64,000 nucleotides of DNA, taken from positions 23,076,501 through 23,140,500 of the forward strand of contig CM060197.1 of the NCBI GenBank assembly GCA_030549335.1, read 5' to 3'. How positions within the stretch are numbered: the stretch's first letter is position 1; every line of letters begins with the position of its first letter. Positions 22,764 to 33,733 of this stretch are shown here, in pieces. The notes beneath the pieces are model-generated. The model made no database searches. It was not told the origin of the DNA and saw only the letters and a program-made list of their open reading frames with translations. The DNA comes from Pontederia crassipes (lineage: Eukaryota > Streptophyta > Magnoliopsida > Commelinales > Pontederiaceae). A program made the position numbers and the translations under genes.

Positions 22764-25700
22764 TTCCTCCCCCGCTGAAGACGTTGCCGACCCCGGCAAC
22801 TGCTGAGCTTCACCTGTAGTTGGGGAAGTAGACATGTCGTTGACCGGCCTTCGAACTTCGGACGCACGCCCTGGTTCATCCAAGTCAGCATGGTATGCCT
22901 TCAACATACTTACATGGAAAACAGGATGCAACTGGCGAAGATGAGCAGGAAGATCCACACGATAGGCCACCTTGCCTATCCTCTTCAAGATGGTGAAAGG
23001 GCCTTCATATCTCCTCATGAGGCCTTGGTGCAAGTTTCGGAGAGCCTTGAATTGCCGAGCTCTCAACTTCACCAACACTTGATCACCAACCTGGAACTCC
23101 AGATGTCTCCTCTTCTTGTCTGCAAACTTCTTCATTTTCCTTGCCGACTTCTCAAGGATGGCCCTGGACTCTTCCAAAGCCTCTTGCCAATGGTGCGCCA
23201 CCTTGAAGGCTGCAGGACACCTTCCTGCATACCTTGCTGCCAAGGCTGCTGGGGTCACGGGCTGCCGACCAGTGACGAGTTCGAAGGCACTCCTTTGTGT
23301 AGCCTCGCTCCTCTGCATATTGAAAGAGAATTGAGCAACATCCAACAACTTTGCCCAATTCTTTTGGTTAGCATCCACAAAGTGTCGAAGGTAAATCTCT
23401 AGAAGATGATTTGCCCTCTCCGTTTGGCCGTCCGTTTGAGGATGGAAGGCCGTTGAGAAACGGAGTTCAGTCCCAAGGAGTTTGAACAACTCTCTCCAGA
23501 ATGTACCTGTAAAGCGAGGATCCCTGTCACTCACAATTACCTCAGGTATGCCCCAAAACTTCACCACGTTGTTGACGAAAAGTTTGGCCACCTCCTCGGC
23601 CGAACAATGCTTAGGGGCTGGGATGAACGTGCCGTACTTGGAGAACTTGTCGATTACCACCATAATCGACCCATAGCCTCCTGATCTTGGTAGAGCACTG
23701 ATGAAGTCCATGGTTACGACCTGCCATGGCTGTTCGGGCACCGGCAAAGGTTCCAAGAGACCCGCTGGTTTGAGTTGCTCCACCTTGTCCTGCTGACACT
23801 TGAGGCAAGTCCTCACGTATGCCTCAATGTCTTCCTGCATTTGTGGCCAATAGTAGCCATCTTCCACCAATGCCAATGTTCTGGCCATACCTGGATGTCC
23901 AGCCCATAAGGAGTCATGGCAGTCCTTGAGGATGCGACGTCGAAGGCCCTCCCAACGGGGCACGTACAGCCGGCGCCCTGTTGTGAAAAGCAGGCCCTCC
24001 TCCTTCCAAAATCTTCGAGTCTTGCCCTCGTCCACCAAACGAAGAATCTCCACAGCCTTGGAGTCATGACTCAAGCCTACTCGCACTTGGTCTTGGAAGT
24101 CGCCCTTCACACTGCACATGGCCGCAAGTTGCACTTTCCTGCTGAGGGCGTCCGCCACCACGTTGGTGCGCCCCACCTTGTACTCAAGTTGATAGTCGAA
24201 CTCGGCCAGAAAGTCTTGCCAACGTACCTGCTTTGGGGACAACTTCTTTTGATTCTGAAAATAAGAAGTGGCCACATTGTCAGTTTTTACAACAAAAGTA
24301 CTTCCAAGAAGATAATGTCTCCAAGTGAGCAAACAATGCACTATGGCCGACATCTCCTTGTCATGCACAGGATACTTGCGCTCCGCCTCGCTGAACTTCC
24401 TGCTTTCAAAAGCCATGGGGTGGCCCTCTTGCATAAGGACTCCTCCTAGTGCAAAATCTGAAGCATCGGTGTGTACCTCAAAGGTCCGGCCATAGTCGGG
24501 CAGCCTCAAACATGGCCCCTGGACTATAGCACCCTTGAGATCTTCAAAGGCCTCTTGACATGTGTCTGCCCACAGCCAAGACCTATCCTTCTTTAAGAGA
24601 TCAGTGAGAGGTGCTGCCCTCCTGGAGTACCCCTCCACAAATCTCCTATAATAGTTGGTCAGCCCTAAGAATGACCTCAACTCCGGAACACTCGAAGGGG
24701 GCTGCCACTCTTCAATAGCACGAACCTTCTCCTTGTCCAAGCTTATGACTCCAGCTTTGATGTGATGACCCAAGAATATTACTTCAGGTTGAGCAAAGGA
24801 ACACTTCTCGGCCTTCACGAAAAGTTCGTTCTCCCTCAACAATTTGAACACCTCTTCCAAGTGCTTGACATGGTCGGCAAGAGATTCTGAATACACAACA
24901 ATGTCATCCAAATATACAACCACACACTTATCCAACAAGTGGTGGAAGATCCTGTTCATCAAAGTACAAAAGGTGGCAGGTGCATTAGTAAGCCCAAAGG
25001 GCATAACAAGAAACTCATATGCACCATAGCGAGTAACACAAGTTGTTTTCTCTTCATCACCCTCGGCAATCCTCACTTGCCAATACCCTGACCTTAGGTC
25101 CAATTTGGAGAAGATTCTTGCCTTCCCTAACCTGTCAAACAAATCCTCAATCAAAGGAATAGGATACTTGTTCCTCACCGTTAATTTGTTCAAAGCCCTA
25201 TAGTCGATACACATTCGCAATGTGCCATCATGCTTCTTTTGGAACAAAACAGGAGCCCCATAAGGTGCCTTTGATGGCCTTATGAATCCTGCCTTCAAAA
25301 GTTCCTCCAATTGCCTCCTAAGTTCTGCCAACTCAGGAGGAGCCATTCGGTATGGCCCCATGGCGGGCGGCCGCGCCCCGGGCACCAAGTCGATGGAGTG
25401 GTCGACGTCTCTTCGAGGGGGCAGCTTCTTGGGCAACTCCTGGGGCATGATGTCCTTGAATAAGGCCAGGAGTTTCTGCACTTCCTCTGGGACAGGAGCA
25501 TCCCCTTGAACTTCATGAAGTTTGAGGGCAGCCAAGTAAGTCTCCTCCTTGTGCCGGACACCCCTGCACACTTGCATGGTGGACAGCAGCTTCGACTTCA
25601 CATTGGCCCTCTTCAAAGGGACCAAGTGTGTCCCCTCCTGGGACACAAGATGTAACCCCTCCTGGGTCACTCGAACTTCGGAGAACTGGTCCAGGAATTC

Positions 25701-27179
25701 CATGCCAAGGACCATGCGGTGGTCGTCCATGGCCACCACTGTTAGGGTCATGGCGCCTTCCCAACTGCCCACTCGCACCTGTACATCTTTGGCCATGCCA
25801 TGTATAGGTTGTGAGGCTGCATTGACTGTCTTGATCAGCCCTGGTTCATGCCTGAAGTCGATGCCCAGCCGCTGTGCCTCCTCCAAGGCCATGAAGTTGT
25901 GGGTGGCCCCGGTATCGACCAAAGCCATGGCCGCCTGCCCTCGCATCCAAACTTCGGTGAACATGAGGCCCCTGGTGGCCTCTTTCTTCTTCTTCAGCGG
26001 GATGGATGCAGAGGTTGAAGTGAGGGCCATGATAGCCCCCATGTGTGCGGCGCCCTCCTCATCCTCGGACGCGCCCTGCATAGTGGCCAGGGCGCCCTTC
26101 TTTGGGCAATCTCGGGCATAGTGTGGCCCTCCACACGTAAAGCATTTTACTGACTTCCTGGATGTACCTTCCTTGCTGACCTTGCTCTCCTTCTTCTCCT
26201 TCTTTCCCTTCTTGTCGACCTTCTTTGTGTGAGACTGCACCTTCTCCGAGAGTGCAACCTTGTCCTTGGCCGCACCCTGGTCGCGCCCCACACTGAATTC
26301 AGTGAGAGCCTCGGTCACTGCCAAGGCCTCCTTGATGGTGACCACCTTCTGCCGCTTGACCTCTTGTGCCGCCCAAGGTTTCAGGCCTCTAAGGAAGAAG
26401 AATATCCACGTCGCTTCGTCCATAGTACCTGTCATTTCAAGCATTAGAGGCTGGAATCGTTCGATGTAGTCCTTCACCGAACCCGTTTGTCTCAAGTTCG
26501 TCAACTTGGTCATGGCTATTTCCTGGGCATTTCCAGGATAGAATTGCTTCTTCAATTCTTTGGTGAAGGTGCTCCAAGAGTCGATGACGATCTTCTCTTT
26601 CGCAATCTCCTCTTCCATCCTTCTCCACCACAATAGTGCGCCCTCCGCTAGGTACCGCACCGCCAAGTCGATTTGATCTTTTTCCACTGAAATTTTGCTA
26701 GTCTTGAACCCCTTCTCAAGACTCCAAAGAAAGTCGTCGATGATGGTGGCATCCCTTGCACCTTCATACTTCTTTGGCTCCGGACCCGTGAACTTCGGTA
26801 TGGCTGTCCTCACTCGACAACCAGTGGCGTCCAGAAGATGCCCCTTCATCATCATGATGTCCATTTCAATGGACTTCAATCTGACCTCCAGGGTTTCTTC
26901 AAGTGTCTTGATCCTGGCCGTACCCAATTCACCCCTTGTCCTGGTCTCATCTAAGGCCAAGGCCTGCTGAGTCATACCTTGTTCAAGGGCTCGGACTGCC
27001 ATGTCCATGCCTTGGACGGTATGATCCAAGAGGTCTAAGTGCCTTTCGAGATGAGGGAGAGGATCAGTGGAAAGTGAACGAGTCTTCTTACCTCCCTGGT
27101 TTGCAGGTCCAACACCAGTAACCTGTGATTCTGCACGGCCCCTGGTCACAGGGCCTTGCTGATTGCCATCTTCACTCAT
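22749..27179 (-). CDS. Gag-Pol polyprotein of the intact Ty3/Gypsy element
   Basis: One frame encodes all proteins needed for retrotransposition. The upstream ATG at 27221 lies in the LTR, before the primer site, so ATG 27179 (MSEDGNQQ) is preferred, giving 1,476 residues. Numbering from 27221, which adds 14: gag domain about 140-310, CCHC zinc knuckle [13 protein letters not shown] (360-372), protease VDTGAT (435-440), RT with YLDD (770-773), RNase H with HTDASD (917-922), integrase HHCC (H1102, H1109, C1139, C1142) and DD35E (D1172, D1232, E1268), then a GPF/Y module near 1405-1425. The C-terminus ends about 65 residues later with no recognisable chromodomain. The last codons pass through the polypurine tract and end inside the 3' LTR. 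I see no stops or frameshifts. Confidence 0.96.
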   Translation of the reverse strand: MSEDGNQQGPVTRGRAESQVTGVGPANQGGKKTRSLSTDPLPHLERHLDLLDHTVQGMDMAVRALEQGMTQQALALDETRTRGELGTARIKTLEETLEVRLKSIEMDIMMMKGHLLDATGCRVRTAIPKFTGPEPKKYEGARDATIIDDFLWSLEKGFKTSKISVEKDQIDLAVRYLAEGALLWWRRMEEEIAKEKIVIDSWSTFTKELKKQFYPGNAQEIAMTKLTNLRQTGSVKDYIERFQPLMLEMTGTMDEATWIFFFLRGLKPWAAQEVKRQKVVTIKEALAVTEALTEFSVGRDQGAAKDKVALSEKVQSHTKKVDKKGKKEKKESKVSKEGTSRKSVKCFTCGGPHYARDCPKKGALATMQGASEDEEGAAHMGAIMALTSTSASIPLKKKKEATRGLMFTEVWMRGQAAMALVDTGATHNFMALEEAQRLGIDFRHEPGLIKTVNAASQPIHGMAKDVQVRVGSWEGAMTLTVVAMDDHRMVLGMEFLDQFSEVRVTQEGLHLVSQEGTHLVPLKRANVKSKLLSTMQVCRGVRHKEETYLAALKLHEVQGDAPVPEEVQKLLALFKDIMPQELPKKLPPRRDVDHSIDLVPGARPPAMGPYRMAPPELAELRRQLEELLKAGFIRPSKAPYGAPVLFQKKHDGTLRMCIDYRALNKLTVRNKYPIPLIEDLFDRLGKARIFSKLDLRSGYWQVRIAEGDEEKTTCVTRYGAYEFLVMPFGLTNAPATFCTLMNRIFHHLLDKCVVVYLDDIVVYSESLADHVKHLEEVFKLLRENELFVKAEKCSFAQPEVIFLGHHIKAGVISLDKEKVRAIEEWQPPSSVPELRSFLGLTNYYRRFVEGYSRRAAPLTDLLKKDRSWLWADTCQEAFEDLKGAIVQGPCLRLPDYGRTFEVHTDASDFALGGVLMQEGHPMAFESRKFSEAERKYPVHDKEMSAIVHCLLTWRHYLLGSTFVVKTDNVATSYFQNQKKLSPKQVRWQDFLAEFDYQLEYKVGRTNVVADALSRKVQLAAMCSVKGDFQDQVRVGLSHDSKAVEILRLVDEGKTRRFWKEEGLLFTTGRRLYVPRWEGLRRRILKDCHDSLWAGHPGMARTLALVEDGYYWPQMQEDIEAYVRTCLKCQQDKVEQLKPAGLLEPLPVPEQPWQVVTMDFISALPRSGGYGSIMVVIDKFSKYGTFIPAPKHCSAEEVAKLFVNNVVKFWGIPEVIVSDRDPRFTGTFWRELFKLLGTELRFSTAFHPQTDGQTERANHLLEIYLRHFVDANQKNWAKLLDVAQFSFNMQRSEATQRSAFELVTGRQPVTPAALAARYAGRCPAAFKVAHHWQEALEESRAILEKSARKMKKFADKKRRHLEFQVGDQVLVKLRARQFKALRNLHQGLMRRYEGPFTILKRIGKVAYRVDLPAHLRQLHPVFHVSMLKAYHADLDEPGRASEVRRPVNDMSTSPTTGEAQQLPGSATSSAGEECHPP
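22764..22775 (-). other. Polypurine tract of the Gypsy element
   Basis: On the minus strand GCGGGGGAGGAA lies immediately 5' of the 3' LTR, the expected site for plus-strand DNA priming. The same bases also encode the end of Gag-Pol (AGEE). Confidence 0.9.
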
Positions 27180-27198
27180 GTTGCAAAGGTTGAAGAGG

Positions 27199-27211
27199 GG
27201 CTCTGATACCA
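27199..27211 (-). other. tRNA-iMet primer-binding site of the Gypsy element
   Basis: On the minus strand TGGTATCAGAGCC lies four bases after the 5' LTR end. It is a perfect complement to the 3' end of plant initiator methionine tRNA, the primer for reverse transcription. Confidence 0.95.
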
Positions 27212-27215
27212 CAAA

Positions 27216-28119
27216 TGTCACAGCCTAATTTCTCTCCTAGAAATTAGATGCAACCGGCCTTGAAGACTCCTCACCGAATCACTCAAGCAGCCTCCCTGTT
27301 CTCTCTGATTTTTCCCCTCAAAGAAGAACTCGCACCCACTCTTGAACTCACACTTAGTTTCTTATCTAAGTCAACACACTCACACACAATGCAAACATAA
27401 GAGAACTCGGCCAATGAGGGAAGAAAACATTCATTAACACTTGTCCCAGAATGTGGGAGCCTTACATGTATTTATAGTGTTTTGGATCAGCCAACTGCTG
27501 TCCAGAATTTGAATTCAAACCATTCAATTCAAATTCAAATGTCAACCATAACTACCTAATACATAACTTCTAATCCAATGGCCAGGATCTTCCCATCACC
27601 TTGATTGAAGTTCCTGCCTTCAGGATTACTTCCCTCCATCATAGGACATGCCTTGGTGGACTCCGACCACCAAGATTCTGGCGCGGCCACCTCCTGCCCG
27701 CCGGCCATGGCCGCCATGGCGGTTACAACCGCCACCTCCTCATTGCCTTCCTTCCAGAGATGTCTCCACGCATGCTCCTTCAAGACCAATGAACTCCTGC
27801 GACCTCCACATGCCTGATGATGCTCTAGGATGGTCTGGTTCGGTCCTGGGACGACATGTCCCAGAATGGCCCGGGCGCACCCGGCCATGTGTACCCGGCC
27901 ATGTCATATGGCCCCGCCAGGTTCCGGCCATCCTCTGAGTCCTATCTTCTGCACCAAGCTTCCTGGTTGATAAAGAAGTCCCGAGATGTGCTCTCCAGTC
28001 CCTGGGATGTCTCGGCTCATCCCATGGATACTCATGGCCGCCATGTGCACCCGGGCGCCCAGGGCGCGCCCGGCCATGCTCGGCCATGCCCAGAAGCCCT
28101 CCACTCATGGAGGGTGACA
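27216..28119 (-). repeat. 5' LTR of the Gypsy element
   Basis: 904 bp and, as far as I can compare by eye, identical to the other LTR except at 27666. It should hold the element's promoter. Confidence 0.97.
27469..27476 (-). promoter_or_regulatory. Putative TATA box in the 5' LTR
   Basis: The minus strand reads TATAAATA (ctataaatacatg in context) about 250 bp before the LTR end. That is a plausible start of the R region of the genomic RNA. Confidence 0.55.
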
Positions 28120-28145
28120 CCCGGGCCTGGTCACCGTGACCCCCT
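28120..28145 (-). pseudogene. Plastid 23S rRNA fragment, far side of the Gypsy insertion
   Basis: cccgggcctggtcaccgtga continues the 23S complement that stops at 21859. Removing the element and one cccg restores a continuous match to the conserved segment. Confidence 0.75.
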
Positions 28146-28297
28146 TTGTGAGGTAAGAATGTACATAGCCCTATTCCGGTCTGGTCCGGTATGGAATGAA
28201 CTTATACCTCGTCTCTTTGTTCGTTAAAAAACAAAAGAAAAAACAAAAAGGAAGTGTGGTCCCTGGGGAAGAGGATCAAGTTGGCCCTTGCGAATAG

Positions 28298-28456
28298 CTT
28301 GATGCACTATCTCCCTTTGGAGAGAGAGACTATTTCACCAATCGAGTCATCGGTCAGGAGCTGTTACGTCAGGTGCTAAAGCATGAGTGTTTTGTACCCA
28401 TTGAGCAAAGACATGATTGGGAAATGTTTGATCGTCTTTCTCCGAGGAAGAAGTGA
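28298..28456 (+). other. Unassigned organelle-like open frame (53 codons)
   Basis: A frame of 52 residues ending in a stop contains GERDYFTNRVIGQELLRQVL and HDWEMFDRLSPRKK. The amino-acid composition looks like a genuine protein rather than noise, and it sits inside plastid-derived DNA, so it is probably a fragment of an organellar gene. I cannot name the gene. It has no start codon and an upstream stop at 28295. Confidence 0.35.
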
Positions 28457-28544
28457 AACATAATCAACTTGAATTCGGGAGAGGAGGTAGAACCAATAAA
28501 GATTTCTTTTTCAACTCATCTCTAGAGTTCTCATTCAAGAATTT

Positions 28545-28708
28545 TTTTTGATCCAACGGACTCTCTATAGATCCCCAAGGACCAATCCTCACATGAATGA
28601 CTAAGGAAACAATAAGTCCAACATTGATTCCTTCAGACGTGTCAATTGGACAAATACGCCCGTAATGGCTGGGGTGAATATCTTGTATTCGAAAACTAGC
28701 AGCTCGTC
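28545..28708 (-). pseudogene. rpoB: Plastid rpoB fragment 1 (nuclear copy)
   Basis: The minus-strand translation reads [20 protein letters not shown], then [10 protein letters not shown], a hallmark block of the beta subunit of plastid-encoded RNA polymerase. Only about 55 codons are present. The upstream side joins trnA sequence directly. Confidence 0.85.
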
Positions 28709-28711
28709 TCG

Positions 28712-28850
28712 TCTCAGTTGGTAGAGCTCTACTCTTGCAATTGGGTCGTTGCGATTACGGGTTGGATGTCTAATTGTCTAGGCGGTAATAATAGTATCTT
28801 GTACCTGTATTGGTGGCTCACTTTTTCTAAGTAATGGAGAAGAGGACCGA
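28712..28850 (+). pseudogene. trnA-UGC: Plastid trnA-UGC 5' exon and part of its group II intron
   Basis: ctcagttggtagagct, then actcttgcaa, is the 5' exon of plastid tRNA-Ala(UGC) lacking its first bases. It is followed by ttgggtcgttgcgattacgg and further intron sequence ending near gaagaggaccga. The 3' exon is absent, so no tRNA can form. Confidence 0.8.
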
Positions 28851-28984
28851 TTTTAAATATGGGATAAATACCTTGAGCAAATAAAAGTATAAAGAATCGG
28901 AGTTTGAAGAAGGGGAAGGAACCATCGGTCTCGACTGTGCTACCGTAGGCTCTGGGGAAGTCGGAATAAGAGAGCACTTATCTT

Positions 28985-29130
28985 GGGGTGGGCTTGCTAC
29001 TTAGATGCTTTCAGCAGTTATCCGCTCCGCACTTGGCTACATAGCATTTACCGTGGGCACGATAACTAGTACACCAGAGGTGCGTCCTTCCCGGTCCTCT
29101 TGTACTAGGGAAAGGTCCTCTCAATGCTCA
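28985..29130 (-). pseudogene. Plastid 23S rRNA 3' region (nuclear copy)
   Basis: The complement of this stretch is the conserved 3' part of 23S rRNA. On the plus strand it includes ttgctacttagatgctttca, gcagttatccgctccgcact and ggtcctcttgtactaggg, with scattered substitutions. It includes the region near the sarcin-ricin loop and the 3' end. Confidence 0.85.
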
Positions 29131-29270
29131 AATTTTGGACTTGCGTGGTCTAAGGGAATAAAAAAATCCGCTTGTACAATTTAATCTATATCGAATTTAA
29201 ATATCAGAATAGTTGATATAGCCATCATTCAATGGGCCAGGTCTACGTACTTTTTTTATTTCTAAAATTA

Positions 29271-29955
<685 letters not shown>

Positions 29956-29960
29956 ATTGT

Positions 29961-30439
29961 TAACCTTTAAACCTTATATATAAAATATATACATTAGGAG
30001 TTAAAAAAAAAATTGGGAGGGGGGAGTCCCCCAATTACACATGGGTCTATCCCTGACTAAATGTGACCGTCGGATTCACATCCAACGACCGGGGATGAGA
30101 GGAGAACGTGGGAGGATATATATTAAATCCTTTAAAAAATGTATGTGCCAAAAGCAAAATAAGTTTTAAATTTTATTGGCTATTCAAAATTTTAAGTGTC
30201 AAAGGAGCTACGAAAGTTAAATGACAAAATATCTTTATCGAATAAATGCGCGATATGGGCCAAACTTGACTCGTCCAGAGAAAAATAAATTAGATTACAA
30301 TCCAAACATAATAACAAATAATGATATCCAAATGCACCAAATAATATACCAAAGTGATTTGATGTATTAACACTTTTTTATGTAAAGCATGTAATTAACA
30401 CCTTTAAAATTAAAGAAATGATGACCTTCAGGGAGTGTC
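29961..30439. other. Intergenic stretch between NUPT and LINE
   Basis: No gene. A homopolymer A run and a ggagggggggag stretch occur near 30005-30025. The right end is the left copy of the LINE target duplication. Confidence 0.4.
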
Positions 30440-30455
30440 TGTTGAAGACTAATTA
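30440..30455. repeat. Target-site duplication of the LINE, left copy
   Basis: tgttgaagactaatta, repeated exactly at 33636-33651 on the other side of the LINE. Confidence 0.95.
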
Positions 30456-30481
30456 CAACAACAACAACAACAACAACAACA
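30456..30481 (-). repeat. (TTG)n 3' tail of the LINE
   Basis: About eight and a half caa units on the plus strand, directly abutting the target duplication, equal to the (TTG)n tail of the element. RTE elements end in such microsatellites. Confidence 0.95.
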
Positions 30482-30527
30482 AAACCTTATCCCATTAGGT
30501 GGGGTCGGCTACATGGATCATACGACG

Positions 30528-33500
30528 TCATTTCGCTCTATTAGTAACCAAACCTTTCGGTATATTATTCACCAATAGATCTTGCTCTATTAGTTCGTCA
30601 ATTGTTCGCCTTGGCCTCCCTCTCCCTCTTTTAATCGGACTCCAGATTATTTGATCTACTCTTCTTACTGGCGCATCTAATGGTCTTCTCTGAACATGAC
30701 CAAACCATCTCAAACGATTCTCTACCATTTTCTCACTAATAGGAGTCACTCCGACTCGTTCACGTATATGGTCATTCCTAATCTTATCTAATCTTGTATG
30801 ACCACACATCCATCTCAACATCCTCATTTCGGCTACTCCCACTTTACGTTCATGTTGTCCCTTCATAGCCCAGCATTCACTATCATATAACACTGCCGGT
30901 CTTATAGCAGTACGATAGAATTTTCCTTTAACTTTATTGGGTACTTTTCTATCACAAAGAACTCCAGTGGCTTTCCTCCACTTACACCAACCAGCTTGAA
31001 TTCTATGATTAACATCGTCATCAATCTCACCATCTTGTCTTACAATTGATCCTAAATATTTAAACTTTGTCACTTGAGAAATTATATCCTCCCCTAGCCT
31101 AACTTTTAAATCGTCTCTAAGTTGTTTATTTGTGAAATTGCTATGCATATATTCAGTTTTATTCCTACTTAAACGAAAATCCTTTGACTCCAACGTATTT
31201 CTCCATATTTCCAATTTTGTATTAATCTCTTCTCTTGAATCCGCTAAAAATACTATATCATCCGCAAATAGCATGCACTTAGGTACCTCCTCTGTGATAC
31301 TCTCGGTTATAGCATCGATAACTAAGTTAAATAGATACGGACTTAAAGTTGATCCTTGATGTAGGCCAATTCCTATAGGAAATTCATTTGTCTCACCTCC
31401 GGGTGTCCTAACCCTAGTCAATGCCCCATCGTACATATCTTGTATTACCTTAATGTAGGCAACATTCACCCTCTTCTTTTGCAAGGCTTTCCAAAGTACA
31501 TCCCTTGGTACTCGATCATACGTCTTCTCTAAGTCAATGAAAGCCATATGTAAGTCTCTTCTCCTACTTCGATACTTCTCCATCATCCCCCTTAGTAAAT
31601 AAATCGCCTCTGTAGTGGATCTTCCTAGCATGAACCCAAATTGTCTCTCAGAAATACTAGTTTCCATTCTCAATCTATGCTCAATCACTTTTTCCCATAA
31701 TTTCATTGTGTGACTCATAAGTTTAATCCCTCTAATTTGCACAATTCTAAATATCCCCTTTATTTTTGTAAATAGAAACTAATGTACTTAATCTTCAATC
31801 ATCAGGCATTTTTTTCGATCGTAAAATCTCATTAAATAGTTTACATAACCACAACACACATTTTTCTCCTAAACATTTCCAAACTTCAATCGGTATATCA
31901 TCCGGTCCAATGGCTTTACCATTCTTCATTTTCTTAAGAGCTTCGCTAACCTCCGAGACTCTAATTCTACGATAAAATGATCTATTAAGCTCACATTCGC
32001 TGACTGTCAAGTTCTCCAAATCACAACGGAAACCTTCACATCCATCATTAAATAGCTTATAGAAATACTCTTCCCATCTGTTCTTAATATCTCCTTCAGT
32101 AACTAAAACCTTGCCAACTTCATTTTTTATGCACCTTACTTGATCCAAATCTCTCGACTCCTTCTCTTTATTCCTTGCAATCTTGTAAATCCTTTGTTTA
32201 CCAGCCTTTGTCCCTAACTCCTTATAAAACTCCTCATATGCTTTAGCAGGAGCATCACTAACTGCCTTCTTAGCCTCCCTTTTCGCCAAACGATACTTTT
32301 CCCAATTGTCAGAACTATTGTCCAAGTGTATCGCCTTGAAATAATTCTTCTTATTACGCACCTTTTCTTGGACCTCCTCATTCCACCACCAAGTCTCCTT
32401 ATCTCGTAGTCCAAAACCTTTTGATTCTCCTAAAATGACTTTAGCAACCATTTCAACCTTTTTTGCCACATTCTCCCATATGATACTAACATCTCCTTCT
32501 AACTCCCACACACTTTCCTCTAATAACTTACTTCTAAAAGTCTCTCGCTTCTCCCCCTTTAACTGCAACCACTTGATCTTTCGATCAAAAACTGTTCGAG
32601 ATTTTGGTTTTATACATTTTATTTGCATATCAAGAACTAACAATCTATGTTGTGTAGTCATCCCATTCCCAGAAATTACTTTGCAATTAGTACAACGTCT
32701 TTTATCAGTATTTCTTGTCAAGAAAAAATCGATTTGAGACCTATGAGTTCCACTTTTGTATGTGATTAAATGTTCCTCTCTCTTCCTAAAACAAGTGTTG
32801 ATAATCTTAAGGTCGTATGCTAAAGAAAAATCAATAATAGTTTGTCCTTCCTCATTCAACTCCCCAAAACCAAAACCATCATGAACCCTTGCATGTGGTC
32901 CTGCCTCTTTACCAACATATCCATTAAGGTCTTCCCCAATATAAACTTTCTCGGTTGTTGGTATACCTTCAATCAAACCCTCCATATCTGCCCAAAACTT
33001 CTCCTTGAGATGTGATTCTGCTTCTACTTGGGGTGCATATGCACTAATAATGTTCATAGTCTTCTTTCCAACAATTACTTTCACGGATATGATTCGATCC
33101 TCAATCCTTTTAACTTCCACAACATTCTTCCTCCATTCTGCATCCGCGATAATACCAACACCATTCCTTCTATTTACCTTACCTGTGTACCAAAGTTTGG
33201 AACTATTTAACATAATCTCTTTACTTCCCTCTCCTACTCATCTAGTTTCTTGCAAGCATAAGATACTAATCTTACGCTGGTCCATTACTTGTGCCACCTC
33301 GAGGCGCTTCCTATTCAACGTCCCAATGTTCCAAGAACCTAATCTGACCTTAGTCTCATGAACTAGCTTCTTTAACCGCCTCCGTCCATTAGAATGCGGT
33401 AGTCTTTGCTCATTTAACACTGCATTCAGGCGAGGATGCAGCGGCTCTTGCTCTCTTATCACTGTACTCGAGCTGTACAGCGCGTTACTTACAGATAACG

Positions 33501-33582
33501 ACCTAGCATTAACACAATATATTCGTTGATCCATGTTCATAAGATTCGACAGGATTTTATGCTGACTGTCGGGGCCTAACAC
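30528..33582 (-). pseudogene. LINE endonuclease-reverse transcriptase, broken
   Basis: The coding region falls into three frames. 33582-33238 holds the start of the endonuclease (VRLGSWNIGTLNRKRLEVAQ, LCLQETR). 33213-31795 holds the rest of the APE-type endonuclease (ISAYAPQ, DLNGYVGKEAG, TQHRLLVLDM) and the start of RT. 31742-30528 holds RT (GIKLMSHTMKLWE, LHQGSTLSPYLFNLV, CMLFADDIVFLAD) and the C-terminus. The first break is a single TGA where the family has tryptophan after QETR. The second, between 31795 and 31742, has three stops and a one-base shift. The RT active site FADD is intact. It nicks target DNA and copies its RNA there in the living family; this copy cannot. Confidence 0.93.
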
Positions 33583-33635
33583 AACCCTCCTCCTTTATTC
33601 GGGCTTGGGATCGGCTATAAAATATAGGTGGAGTT

Positions 33636-33651
33636 TGTTGAAGACTAATTA
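33636..33651. repeat. Target-site duplication of the LINE, right copy
   Basis: tgttgaagactaatta, identical to 30440-30455. Confidence 0.95.
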
Positions 33652-33674
33652 TTGAAGAAAAATAAGAATCATAA

Positions 33675-33733
33675 TTTTGGTGAATTTATTATTCATTAAA
33701 ATTATTCTTGAATGAATAATAAACTCATCAAAA
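33675..33733. repeat. Short inverted repeat (hairpin)
   Basis: Arms ttttggtgaatttattattc... (33675-33697) and its near-complement (33711-33733) pair over 23 bp with about three mismatches and a 13-bp loop. It is AT-rich; it could be a miniature element remnant or chance. No flanking duplication was seen. Confidence 0.5.

Larger units (their letters stand above)
21860..28119 (-). mobile_element. Intact Ty3/Gypsy LTR retrotransposon, 6.26 kb
   Basis: Two 904-bp LTRs (21860-22763 and 27216-28119) begin and end with the 6-bp inverted repeat TGTCAC/GTGACA. I see one difference between them (22310 g, 27666 a). The 4-bp duplication cccg flanks the element (21856-21859 and 28120-28123), extendable to acccg if the last LTR base is shared. 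The primer site, polypurine tract and a single uninterrupted gag-pol frame are all present on the minus strand. The order protease, RT, RNase H, integrase places it in Ty3/Gypsy. The near-identity of the LTRs indicates a very recent insertion, and the copy may still be competent. Confidence 0.97.
30456..33635 (-). mobile_element. RTE-type LINE (non-LTR retrotransposon), about 3.2 kb
   Basis: Flanked by a perfect 16-bp target duplication. On the minus strand it runs from a 5' leader (33635), through an endonuclease-RT coding region, to a short 3' sequence (gccgaccccacctaatggga) and a (TTG)n tail at 30481-30456. The total length, the single endonuclease-RT frame and the short-repeat tail instead of poly(A) are features of the plant RTE clade. 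It appears full length or nearly so. Confidence 0.92.

Noticed and set aside
22200-22764. Open frames of 60-126 codons inside the two Gypsy LTRs
   Set aside because: They occur identically in both LTRs on both strands, without motifs; the LTR is not expected to code.
28712-28740. tRNA gene
   Set aside because: Only the 5' exon of plastid trnA-UGC without its first bases and without the 3' exon; it cannot fold into a tRNA.
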